A stretch of 20,481 nt of DNA from contig JAWQFJ010001189.1 of assembly GCA_034096865.1 (NCBI GenBank), positions 1-20,481 of the forward strand. Direction: 5' to 3'. Source of the stretch: Theodoxus fluviatilis (Eukaryota; Mollusca; Gastropoda; Cycloneritida; Neritidae). Shown piece after piece: positions 1-9,366 of the stretch. The stretch's first letter is position 1. Each line of letters begins with the position of its first letter. The notes below the pieces were generated by a model. That model was not told the origin of the DNA. It worked only from the letters and a program-made list of their open reading frames with translations, and did not search any database. The position numbers and the translations under genes are program-made.

Positions 1-37
1 ACGGGAAGAACAAACCAGAGGAGTCTGAGTATGTACT

Positions 38-92
38 CCCCCCCCCCACCCCCCCCCCCCCCCCCCCCCCACCCCACCCCCCCCCCCCCCCC

Positions 93-126
<34 letters not shown>

Positions 127-127
127 T
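38..127. repeat. Poly-C tract
   Basis: About 90 bases of nearly pure C with four A and one T interruptions. C-rich sequence continues more loosely to about 200. Homopolymers of this length are error-prone in sequencing, so the exact length is doubtful. The polyproline frame is not a gene. Confidence 0.95.
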
Positions 128-370
128 TTATTCGTGCCCACTCACACCCTTTCCAACTCCCATCCCCGACCCCCAACCCCATCCAATCCCTACCACCCTT
201 TCTATCCCTTACCAGTGCACAATGTGAATGTCACGAGGATTGTATGACGTCATGTCATTGTTGAACGGCTTATGGCAAGATATACGCTTCATAAGAAGGC
301 TGTCAATGCCCACCCACACCGCTTTTTAATCTATATTTCCGCATGTGTACGGCAAATTCCAACATTTAAA

Positions 371-372
<2 letters not shown>

Positions 373-404
<32 letters not shown>

Positions 405-492
405 TTTGTGCGTGATTGTGTGTGTGTGTGTGTGTGTGTGTGCGCGTGTGTGTGCGCGTGTGTGTGTGTGTTTGTATGTGTGTTTGTGTGTG

Positions 493-530
<38 letters not shown>

Positions 531-544
531 TATGTGTGTAGGTT

Positions 545-613
<69 letters not shown>

Positions 614-644
614 GTGTGTGGTGTGTGTGCGTGTGTGTGTGTGT

Positions 645-692
<48 letters not shown>

Positions 693-741
693 GTGTGTGC
701 GTGTGTGTGTGTGTCCCTGTGTGTGCGTGTGTGTGTGTGTT
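373..741. repeat. (TG)n microsatellite with interruptions
   Basis: About 370 bp of TG dinucleotides, with CG, TTTG, TATG and TCCCTG interruptions. The unit containing TCCCTGTGTGTGCG recurs near 687 and 713. Cys/Val and His/Thr open frames on the two strands are artefacts. Confidence 0.97.
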
Positions 742-919
742 TATCACGCAAAGTTATCATCGTCAGTAAGCAGACTGTTACCACGCACACCACTGTCTCC
801 CTGCGGTTGTGGCGGGAGGGAGAATACTTCTGCAGGTGCTGGGTCGTATCCGAACATCTCAAAGTCCAGGTGAAATGCCTGCTGCAGCGCTCTCAGCGTC
901 TCCAGCGTCTCCAGCGGCA

Positions 920-1231
920 CCTCCTCCTTCCCTCCTCCTCCTTCCCTCCTCCTCCTCCTCCTCCTCCTCCTCCTTCCCTCCTCCTCCTTCCCTCCTCCTC
1001 CTCCTCCTCCTCCTTCCCTCCTCCTCCTTCCCTCCTCCTCCTCCTCCTCCTCCTCCTCCTCCTCCTCCTCCTCCTCCTTCCTCTCCTTCCTCCTCCTCCT
1101 CCTCTTTCCTCCTTCTCCTTCCTCCTCCTCCTCCTCCTCCTCCTCCTCCTCCTCCTCCCTCCTCCTTCCCTCCTCCTCCTTTCCTCCTCCTCCTCCTCCT
1201 CCTCCTCCTCCACCTCCCCCTCCCCCTCCCT
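920..1231. repeat. Polypyrimidine (TCC)n tract
   Basis: From 920 to 1211 every base is C or T (292 nt), made of CTC/TCC triplets with TTCCC and TTTCC variants. After one A it continues to 1231 with C-richer CCCCCT blocks. The Ser/Leu/Pro and Glu/Arg open frames are artefacts. Confidence 0.97.
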
Positions 1232-1694
1232 GCCAGGAATTCTGGGAACGTTACGTCACTGCCACACGGTCAGCATGCTTTAACTGTCAGAGAGGGAGAA
1301 AAAAAGGGCATCAAGTACCCACAGAAAGCCAGTAAGGCGGCGTAGAACATGACTTTCCTTCAGTCTTGTCGTCTTGATTTATTTTACCTACATTGGCCAC
1401 GTGGGGCTTCCGACGGCCGTGTTTGATCTAAAAGGCCGTTGTACACGAGTCGATTCCATGCCCTCCACACTGTGCTGTCCACAGGATGCTACGCTTGCAG
1501 TACTCACCACTAGCATCACGTGCGTTGCCAAGCCGCACGGCGCGTGTGGAAAGGAACAGAAACTGTCCTATTTAAGCCAGCATTATATCAGACGATTCTA
1601 CACAGTCCACACTGAGAACCTTCATCGTGCAGCATTGCCTGCAGACAGACGTGCTTCGCAATAGAGGAGCAAGATCACAGGTTGTGTTCTGCGA

Positions 1695-1982
1695 TTGAGA
1701 GACATGTATATTTTGTCGTGTAGACAGCGTCGGTGTGGAAAGGGTGAAATCGCCTCGTGTAATACGGCCTTTAGCAGCGCGTCGCAAGCGTCAGCCAAAA
1801 ATATCTCCCAATCGCAGCGCACCACTGATGTTCCTACTTTGATAGTGCGAGCCGCGATGCCAGTGATGGCTGCCAGGATGACAGACACTGAGATGAAGAA
1901 ACTGACTGAGCTCTGTCGAGATCAGGACATTGTGTACAACATCTCAATGAAGGAACAGCCCAACCGCTACATGCTGACATAA
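1695..1982 (+). CDS. Small unassigned ORF in a CpG-rich stretch, weak candidate
   Basis: A 95-codon frame runs from ATG at 1695 to TAA at 1980-1982. Its end, from about 1879, reads MTDTEMKKLTELCRDQDIVY then NISMKEQPNRYMLT, which looks like ordinary soluble protein. An acceptor-like CTACTTTGATAG ends near 1846, so only the last part may be exonic. Upstream lies a TATA-like TATTTAA (1569-1575) in locally CpG-rich DNA (about 1480-2090), which could be a promoter for a short transcript. I do not recognise the product, there is no donor-linked partner exon, and neither start nor expression can be supported from sequence alone. Confidence 0.22.
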   Translation: MRDMYILSCRQRRCGKGEIASCNTAFSSASQASAKNISQSQRTTDVPTLIVRAAMPVMAARMTDTEMKKLTELCRDQDIVYNISMKEQPNRYMLT

Positions 1983-2084
1983 CGGTCGCTTGTATAAAGT
2001 AGAGAGCACTCGGACAGCGTCAACCTCCGCCAAACAAGCTCACACCACAAGCGGGGATCTGTAGCTACAGATACGCTGAGCGTT

Positions 2085-2315
2085 TGACCTTCAGTGGCCA
2101 GCAACTAATGGGTGCGGTGTTCGAAACTGCACAGATCCTGGAGTTGCATCCTTGGGCAAGGTGCTTCACCCACATTGATTCTCCCAACAAAGAGTAAAAC
2201 CTGTCACAGGGCGCTGCACAGCGGCAACAGGGGGTAAGATTCCCCCAAGATGATTTCCTCAAAGAAGGACGAAAAGAAAGAGTATCCTTATCATTATTAT
2301 AATTATTATCAAGTG
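2085..2315 (+). mobile_element. tRNA-derived SINE copy, diverged, with (ATT)n tail
   Basis: A B-box-like GTGTTCGAAACTG (2118-2130) is followed by GAGTTGCATCCTTGGGCAAG, CACCCACATTGATTCTCCC and GAGTAAAACC. These correspond in order to segments of the copy at 11598. The right end is TTATCATTATTATAATTATTAT (about 2288-2309), a SINE-like simple tail. The A-box region is too diverged to read. The short open frames here are shadows. Confidence 0.65.
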
Positions 2316-2421
2316 GTGACTGTAGCAGACGACATCAAAATCCACTGGATCGCTCTCTCGATCTCGCGTGAGGCTAGGGGCAGGCTAAAACTAGGCCGCC
2401 TTGTGGCTAGGGTGTTGCGCT

Positions 2422-2947
2422 GGGCCGGGTTTGAAAATGCGAAGATCTCGGTAGATCTACGCAGATCTCGCCGAATGGGCAGTTTCATTCTTTGCTTGCT
2501 ATCGAGCCAATCGTAGACGAGCGTAGATTGAGCGAGGCAGATTGAGAGGTGCTTCCTTTTAAGATTCAAGATGGCGGACAGCATGAGTACAGTGCGCGCC
2601 GCCATCTTGGAGACAAATGTTCGGCGTGGATGCGTTGACCTGCATTCGATGTGTAAACTGTAGGAGGTTTCACGATCTATTAATGCATTCAACATACACC
2701 TTTGATAAATTAATGCTGTGCATGGCTTATATTTTCTTTGGATGCGTTGCTAGTATCTCGAAATAGAGCGTTTTCTGAATGAACCGGCAACACGTCGGCC
2801 ATTGACATGTGGCGAGTTCACCTCTTGTCGTGACGTCTACGCATGCGCATTAGTTCGTCACGTTGGGTAGTTTTTTTTTTTAGCTAGCTCTTACTGCGAA
2901 GCATGATCTTGCGACCAAGATCGACTACCTATTTTCAAACCCGGCCC
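2422..2947. mobile_element. Likely MITE with long imperfect inverted ends
   Basis: GGGCCGGGTTTGAAAAT at 2422-2438 is exactly inverted at 2931-2947. Weaker inverted similarity continues inward (AGATCTCGGTAGATCTACGC versus GATCTTGGTCGCAAGATC) and perhaps outward, giving an element of about 0.53 kb or slightly more. The interior has no coding frame of note but holds a paired hairpin with CAAGATGGCGG at its centre-left. The true ends and target duplication could not be fixed, so the superfamily is unassigned. Confidence 0.6.
2567..2609. repeat. 11-bp inverted pair of YY1-like motifs
   Basis: CAAGATGGCGG (2567-2577) and its exact inverse CCGCCATCTTG (2599-2609) are separated by 21 bases. AAGATGGCGGC is the known consensus core of the conserved zinc-finger factor YY1/Pho. 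The pair could bind the factor on both strands or fold as a hairpin. It lies inside the likely MITE. Confidence 0.85.
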
Positions 2948-2987
2948 TGGGCTGACGGCCAAGGGGATACAATTTATTTTGGGCGAA

Positions 2988-3172
2988 AATTCCAAAACGA
3001 GGCAACAGAAAACCTCCACAATTCAAAGGACAGTTCCTTGGGTGAAACCCTGACTTTGCACCAAATTCCATGAGAATCTGTTCGGAACTTTATGAGGTTT
3101 TTTTGGCTGAATAACAAACGAACGAATGAACTAACTGAGGGTTAACATTTAACTTCCATGGTGGAGGTACCC
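2988..3172 (+). repeat. Dispersed repeat, copy 1 of the family also at about 5019
   Basis: It aligns by eye with the copy at about 5019-5208 over its whole length: a CCAAAACGAG-GACAG-like start, AACCTC, CAGTTCCTTGGGT, CTGACTTTGCACCAA, ATAACAAACGAACGAATGAAC and a GGTGGAGGTAC end. Both copies are on the plus strand and differ by many substitutions and small indels, so both are old. From 3180 to 3780 only AT-rich unique sequence is seen. Confidence 0.75.
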
Positions 3173-4613
3173 AGCGTGTGGACGTTGCAGCGACTGCAGT
3201 CTCTCGCATCATGGCGCGTGATGCGTGAAGCTCTGTGTAACGACCTCTTGGCATCACGTGATGTTAACCCTGTGACCGGCCAACACGAGCGCCAGTTAAT
3301 TCTGTGATGCTTGCAAAATTACGTCATGGGGGTCAATCTGGGTCAGGGACGTGGGTTTTTTTTTCTCCAGAAATGCGCGCCAGAGAAACTTTATCTTCAT
3401 GTCCTTGAATATTTTCCATGAAACAAATACGTTCAAATGCATGAAATAAACTTTTTTGTTTTCTAGTTTATCTTCACTGGGTAGCAAATGTATAGGAAAA
3501 CTTCATAGGACTTTTTCTTGAAATCTTCAGTTGCACGACTCCCAGGTTCAAATGGGCATGACTCCACAGCTTTTTATCCTGCAAAGTTCATAACTTACAT
3601 GGAATTAATATTTTAAAAAAGACTGCAGATTAACAAACAGACCTGCATAGGTCGCCGAACAGCACAAAATCGAGTTCGGACTAATTCTGTAGTGGCCGGT
3701 CACAATTAGAAGGTGAAACCCTTACAGTTGGTCCTCACATAAGCACTGCGTTTTTTCCGAGTGACTCGATTTGTGGAAACCGCTGTGGATGGATGGATGG
3801 ATGGAATTTAAAGGTCTATCAGCCTTATAGGCTACACAAACCACAACTTTGATGATAAAATACGCAATTCTAGTAGATTTTAAAAAATGTAGAATATCAC
3901 CCTAAAGGACGTCAAAGGGTATTGAAAAGACAATGGAGACATAGAGAATAAAACTGAAATTATTTTTGCAATCTTATCACAGCTAAGGAGTCATTAAAGA
4001 TTTATGAAAGACTGTTTAGCCCACCCCATAAATGTGAAAGTCGGGGACACTCCAGCAGAATGCACGACATGGCGAGCCTGCAGTGGCAAGCACGGCACTC
4101 CGGTGGAGGCTCCGACCACTACAAGTAGGTGTGGGTCAGAACAGAATGGCCGAACCGGGAACGGCAGCACAACCTATTCTCTTCTGGTGAGTGACGGGAA
4201 GTGTTTCGCTCACCCCATACAGGAGTAATGCCGTGAAGTTCATTGTTCGCTCTGCCAACTCAGTCAGCCCGACACAAACTAGAAATGTCAATGCTGATGC
4301 TGGAAGCTGGGCCGCTGGCAGGGGTAGCGCTGTGGATCTGGGTGTGTCCTCTGTCGTTGTGGTGAAGTGCTGGCTTTCCATCCTCTAGCTCATGCACTGA
4401 TTTGGAAATCTAACACAGGTAAAGATGTGAATGACATCTGCAAGCCTGCATATGGATGTAAAGATGCAAAAACCCGGCCGGGAGTTCTACTGTGGATCAG
4501 GTTCAACGTTGCGCGTGCAGGTACGGCTCATTACTGTTCATGGCCTCCGTTACGTGTTCTAGCACTGAACAACCAGTGTCTGCCACTCCAAGGTGGATAG
4601 AATGATAGAGGTG

Positions 4614-4711
4614 ACAGATGGACGGACAGACGAACGGACGAACGGATGAAGGGACAGACTGACGACATGCATACAGACACACCGACAGACATACCGACAG
4701 ACACACCGACC

Positions 4712-4795
<84 letters not shown>

Positions 4796-4889
4796 GGATT
4801 GACAGACACACAGACAGACGGACGGAATGACAGACACGCACGCACGTACGCACGAACGCACGCACAGACAAGCAGGCAGGCAGGCAGAC

Positions 4890-4962
<73 letters not shown>
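4614..4962. repeat. Composite microsatellite, (CA)n with GACAGACGGAC-type repeats
   Basis: Two long CA blocks (about 4712-4791 and 4891-4960) are separated by GACAGACA, ACGGACGA, ACGCACGCACGTACGC and AGGCAGGCAGGCAG tetranucleotide-type runs. The nearby region 3800-4610 contains short open frames but nothing I can assign. Confidence 0.95.
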
Positions 4963-5018
4963 TAAAGTCTGTAGGACCTCCAGTAAACCTGGAGGGATTA
5001 TATCTCTCTTTAAGCTTC

Positions 5019-5208
5019 CACTTCCACACACGAGATGACAGATAACCTCAAAATGGTAATGGATTGTTCCTTGGGTAAAATTCTGACTTTGCACCAATTT
5101 CATGTGAAGGCGTTTTGAATTTTTATAGTTTTTTTGCCTAATAACAAACTATCGAACGACTGAACGAACGAACTAAGAGGAAAACGTGACCTCCTCGGTA
5201 GAGGTGAA
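5019..5208 (+). repeat. Dispersed repeat, copy 2 of a family also at about 2988
   Basis: It shares with the copy at about 2988-3172 the ordered strings GATTGTTCCTTGGGT (copy 1: CAGTTCCTTGGGT), CTGACTTTGCACCAA, TTTTTTTGCC/GGCTAATAACAAAC, GAACGAACTAA and a right end GGTAGAGGTGAAA (copy 1: GGTGGAGGTAC). The AACGAACGAAC tail before the right end is typical of short-repeat tails of non-LTR-derived elements. The right end can form CCTC-loop-GAGG. The family is not named here. Confidence 0.75.
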
Positions 5209-5239
5209 AGTACAGTGAAACCTCACCTTACGACCAGCG

Positions 5240-5392
5240 CGCGCAGACACACACAGATTGGCACATAGACACACAAAAAGACACACACAAAGATACACAG
5301 ACACACCAACAGACACACAATCACAGACAGGCAGGCAGGAGGGCAGGGAGGCAGACAGACACATGGACACACAGGTACACAGGCAAACCCAC
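5240..5392. repeat. Degenerate (CA)n / CAGA repeat
   Basis: CA-rich sequence broken by GAT, TAG and AAAAAG, with GGCAGGCAGG near 5328-5340. It follows directly after the dispersed repeat copy ending near 5208. From 5400 to 6000 I see moderately CpG-rich unique sequence with no assignable gene. Confidence 0.85.
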
Positions 5393-5999
5393 AGACCTAG
5401 CTACGAAGAGAACCCACCGACTTCGTAGGAGGAGTCGCCTCCCCTGGATAGGACAATATCCCTCCCGAACCGTCTACCAGAATGAACTTGTCCACGTAGG
5501 CTGATTACATGCGAGCGTAGGGGTCACGCGTGAACACCGCGCGAAGGCTATTTTTGGCTGCCTGGTGAATCTCGGGACGACACAAATCGCCAATGTGCAG
5601 AATAATTTGGACGAAAATGAAGGATGCATGATGTGATGGAAAACATGGCGTTGCTTGTGTAGATGAAGACGTAGCCGGTACTTCTGTCACACTCCACTGC
5701 CGCCATTCTGAACACAGAGATACTAGTCTCAGCCACGCTGAATGCACTGCCGCAACTTGCCTGCGTGTGGTCTAGAACTGTGCTTGGGTCACAAGAAACA
5801 GACATAGATAGGAAATGCTTTACTGTATTGACAGTAGGTGCGATACTGGCTGTGCAACATCCACCTGCCACCTCCGTCACAGAATGTCAGACTCGGCAGG
5901 TATCAAAATGGCACACTAGCGATGCTTGCTTTACTCGCGCCTCATTTCAGTCTGTTTCTTTTTTATACAAGAATTGAAACAGAGTCACATATATAATTA

Positions 6000-6382
6000 G
6001 ATTTCTCTCTCTCTCTCTCTCTCTCTCTGCCCGCCTGTCTGTCTCACTCCTCTCTCTCTTCTTTCTTTCTTTACTTCCATCCTCTTTTTACAAACATTTC
6101 TTCGTCATCCTCTTCCTCCTCCACCTCCTGCCCTCCCTGCTCCTTTTCCTGCTCTTTCTACTTTTTCTCTTGCACGTTCCCCCACCCACCTCCTCCTCCT
6201 TGTCGTCGTCCTCCTCCTTGTCGTCGTCATCCTCCTCCTTTTTATCGTCGTCGTCCTCCTCTTTTTCCTCTTGTTTTCTCTTTTTCTTCCTCCTCCTCTC
6301 CTCTTTTTCCTCCTCCTCCTCTCCTCTTTTTCCTCCTCTTTCTCCTCCTCCTCCTCTTCTTTCTCCTCCTCCTCCTCCATTA
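6000..6382. repeat. Pyrimidine-rich microsatellite cluster, (CT)n and (TCC/TCG)n
   Basis: (CT)n occupies 6004-6028. Then come TCCTCC blocks, tandem 18-bp units of CTCCTCCTTGTCGTCGTC (about 6192-6240), and a 24-bp duplicated TCCTCCTCCTCTCCTCTTTT unit near 6289-6340. Open frames of Ser or Arg/Glu runs here are artefacts. Confidence 0.92.
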
Positions 6383-6541
6383 TCACAATTAGCTATGAAG
6401 ACGTAATGTTAGATGTAATGTATCTATCCCACATAGTACGCAATTCCTTGTACACTTTCAGCAACAATGACAACATACACACAGTACAGGTGCATGCTGG
6501 AACCAAAAACCAAAAACGCACTAAAACTTCATCAGGTGGAC

Positions 6542-6581
6542 ACTACGTGCCACTCGGTGAGACTACGTGCCACTCGGTGGG
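6542..6581. repeat. Two tandem 20-bp copies
   Basis: ACTACGTGCCACTCGGTGAG at 6542-6561 is followed directly by the same unit with one change (GGTGGG) at 6562-6581. The flanking 6382-7140 has no recognisable gene. Confidence 0.9.
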
Positions 6582-7198
6582 TGTGAGATTAGCAGAGAGC
6601 ACAAACGGTCGTCTTGCACGCTTGTCTGAAATGTGGGACAGCTCGAGGCATCTCAGTCATCCTCAGTCCCATCCTCTTTCTCTACTTTGCAGTTGGCATT
6701 CTCGGCTATGAACTAAAAACAGGCTACAGCAAGAACAAACATCACGTTTTGTGCAACACGCTGTTTATTCATCAATATCCATCCCAAAGCAACAACTGCG
6801 AGATCACTTCCTACTGGTTCCGCCTACAAAGTGCATAGTTGTGCAGTTATCTATTTTCTGGGTTCAGTTTCATTCAAGTCAACGACGCAGGAAGAAAGCA
6901 TTTTTCAATATAAAAATCTGGGTCTGGCCCTACTGAAAGGATTATCACAATTTCAGAACCAAGTCAGTGAAGTCATAAAGGAAACGGCAAACGCCAGCAA
7001 GTAGACAACGCAAAAAAAGTGCAATGAAAACAAAGCAATCCCTAACTGTGCACATATATATGCACATTTTCCGCAAGATTCATCCATATCTGCACCGTTT
7101 GTTCTCAAAGAAGGCAAATACAACATATGAAAATGGTTTTAGGAAGACAACTATTTTGAGCCCCCACCCCCACCCACCGGTGTTAGAATGCTGAATGA

Positions 7199-7501
7199 AC
7201 TGACTTCATCAGCCTTCCATCACATGACACTTTCTATGACCCTGAGTATCTGCAGCGCAAGACTTGCTTGGTCAAAGGCTGCACAGCCTCCACACTGCAG
7301 AAGGTGAAAAGACGCACCTCTGATCCGACACTCGGAAAGCGGTCTTTCAGTGGCAGTGCTAAAGTCAGGACTATCTCCGCTCTGTGGAAACTGACCACAG
7401 TGGATGCTGATGAAACTGAAACTCGAAGCCATCAGTTTCATCCACAACAGCTGTTCCATGCCTCCACATCACATGGGCCCATCCTGAGCAAGAAATTCTG
7501 A
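7199..7501 (+). CDS. Unassigned open frame of 100 codons, possibly an exon or relic
   Basis: An open frame follows a TGA at 7196-7198 and runs to TGA at 7499-7501. It reads DTFYDPEYLQRKTCLVKGC, then KVKRRTSDPTLGKRSFSGS, and ends ILSKKF. The composition is protein-like (balanced, basic middle part) and not simple repeat, which makes it stand out from its surroundings. I do not recognise the family. No convincing start codon lies near the beginning; a GTG at 7268 is internal. It lies on the strand opposite to the GPCPD1-like gene. It may be a fossil of a mobile element, an exon of an unseen gene, or chance. Confidence 0.2.
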   Translation, partial: TDFISLPSHDTFYDPEYLQRKTCLVKGCTASTLQKVKRRTSDPTLGKRSFSGSAKVRTISALWKLTTVDADETETRSHQFHPQQLFHASTSHGPILSKKF

Positions 7502-8339
7502 GCACTATCTGTAGAAAGCACCAATATGATGCGGTCTGTGTTGCTCCAGATGCAATGCGCTTGGAGAGTTCTGCTTTCGACAATGGTGTACGGGGAACAA
7601 GGACCATGAAACTAACTGTGCAGACACCCTCCCCACCATAATCAAGATGAAATATTGTATTATGGCATCAACTGAGAAGACCCTGGGTGGACACTTTGAG
7701 ACATTATATGTTCCATGATAATGACAGTAATAATTAATCTCCAGTAGAATCCTTGGGTAAGAGTTTATTAGAAATAATATGATTGGTCAGTTTGCCGGTA
7801 GGTGATGGGGCCCAAATTTTTTTAATATTCTAAATCACTGGTATTGAATTCACAGTAAATTCGGGGCAGACATAATTTATTATGATATTGCAATATTCCT
7901 ATCTATGAACCTACAACTCTTGACAGTGTGAACTGCCCAGTTTCCAGAGTCGCCAAAGACTGAATGGGATACGACACCTGAGAAAGCAATGTTTCACTTC
8001 AAGAACTGCCGAGCTCTTTGGTTCAGTTCATGAGAAGTTGGCAACAGCTGGTGGAGGCTTTATACTAACCTGACTACTGAAGATTTCTCAAGAGACAGAA
8101 AGCAATATGCCTTCAAATAAGTTATTAGTGTGATATATACATTGTAGACATCTACTTGCCCATAAGGTCTGCCTTGACATGAAAAGTGCAGCACTCACCC
8201 AGTACTGCTCCATGCCCACCTCATCCGCAAGGATCCCTGGCTGACTGGCTCTCAGGGCTTGCTCATAATATCATAACATCAACATGAATTACGATGGTGA
8301 AATCAAGAATTAAATACTTGAATATTCAGATTTATCCCG

Positions 8340-8425
8340 TCCCAGGGATTGAACCACGGCACTGCGCCTCGCACACAATCAAACGACAAAGCTTGCTTGC
8401 CTACATCCGCCTGTCAAAAGCCAGG
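8340..8425 (-). mobile_element. Possible SINE head on the minus strand
   Basis: On the minus strand GTGGTTCAATCCCTGGGA (about 8339-8356) is a good Pol III B-box context with flanking T-stem-like bases. The A box expected 35-60 nt upstream is not clear (GCGGATGTAGGCAAGC is the best candidate). It could instead be an old tRNA-like fragment. Nothing else recognisable is seen in 7620-8900 apart from A/T-rich sequence. Confidence 0.3.
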
Positions 8426-8954
8426 GTTTAAATAGGCGAGTAGAGATTCTGGAGCTGACTATCCCTCATGTAGGAGATTCTAAAACCAGACACTAATTCA
8501 TTTGCATCAACATCAAGAACTGAACCAGTTGAAGAAATATACCCATATAAACATTTTCATAAGTACTAAAAATAAAAATAAAAATCGAACAACCTATGAA
8601 GTGTGTATGTGTGTGCGATGCAAGTTTTTTTTGTTCTCTGGTAACAAATTGCTTTAAGTTCCAGATTACAATATCACCATTCACTATTCTCGATGTGTGA
8701 CCATGGATGCATAAACAAGGCAACAAAGTTCACCAAAAACGAGTTGTTTTTTAAACATATAACAAATTCCAGGGGAAACAGCATTTTACAGCATACACAA
8801 TAGTTTCCTTTTGCATAAATCTATAGAGAATAATGCATTACACTATTCACTTAAGAGTTTGACGTTTACTGGAATAATAATGTATAAGCAATTTAGTCTG
8901 GTTTATTGATGCATGGTTACATTTTCTGTATCTAATAATCTCAAGTCCAACTAT

Positions 8955-9062
8955 GGTAACAAGCAAGGTTACTCAACTCTCTTCCACATGGGTAACAAGC
9001 AAGGTTACTCAACTCTCTTCCACATGGGTAACAAGCAAGGTTACTCAACTCTCTTCCACATG
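8955..9062. repeat. Three perfect tandem copies of a 36-bp unit
   Basis: Units at 8955-8990, 8991-9026 and 9027-9062 are identical (start GGTAACAAGCAAGGTTACTC, end TTCCACATG). They encode a repeated 12-residue string in one plus-strand frame, but no gene context supports translation. Perfect identity indicates recent expansion. Each unit contains GGTAAC and GGTTAC, imperfect inverted partners around CAAGCAA. Confidence 0.97.
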
Positions 9063-9194
9063 GAAAAGCTGAATAAAAATGTTTGCAATGTTCATATCTT
9101 TCCAAGTTCACATTGAAATGTTACCGGTAGGCATGCAGAAGAAAGGGGGATGCTAACCTAATGATTGACAAACTATGATAAGAAAATGTGTAAG

Positions 9195-9366
9195 TAAGTT
9201 TGAGTGTGTGTGTGAATATATGGGTGCATGTGTGTGTGTGCGTATATACATGTATATGTGTGTGTGTGTGTGCATGTTCTGTGAAGAAAACGGAGGAGAG
9301 CCAAGATGATTTTGACAATGCGACGTGTGTGTTTGTGTATGCATGTGTGAGTGAGTGAGTGAGTGT
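9195..9366. repeat. (GT)n and (GTGA)n patches
   Basis: Interrupted GT dinucleotides at about 9203-9273, and GTGAGTGAGTGAGTGAGTG at about 9348-9366. The two are separated by sequence containing GAGAGCCAA, which recurs near 9380 after the second patch together with GACAATG-GAC-TGTG. This suggests a local duplication of about 85 bp. Confidence 0.8.

Noticed and set aside
245..252. TGACGTCA, a perfect CRE palindrome
   Set aside because: An 8-mer is expected by chance about once in a window this size, and there is no adjacent promoter or gene.
345..1283. Long plus-strand open frame of Cys/Val then Ser/Leu/Pro (312 codons)
   Set aside because: It is translation of (TG)n and (TCC)n microsatellites; no domain, no splice context, and equivalent frames are open on the other strand.
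5548..5880. 110-codon minus-strand frame
   Set aside because: No recognisable domain or splice signal pairing; the length is within chance for moderately GC-rich sequence.
6650..6838. Possible exon after the acceptor-like TTTCTCTACTTTGCAG, reading GILGYELKTGYS to a stop
   Set aside because: No upstream partner exon, no recognised family, and a short frame; not distinguishable from chance.
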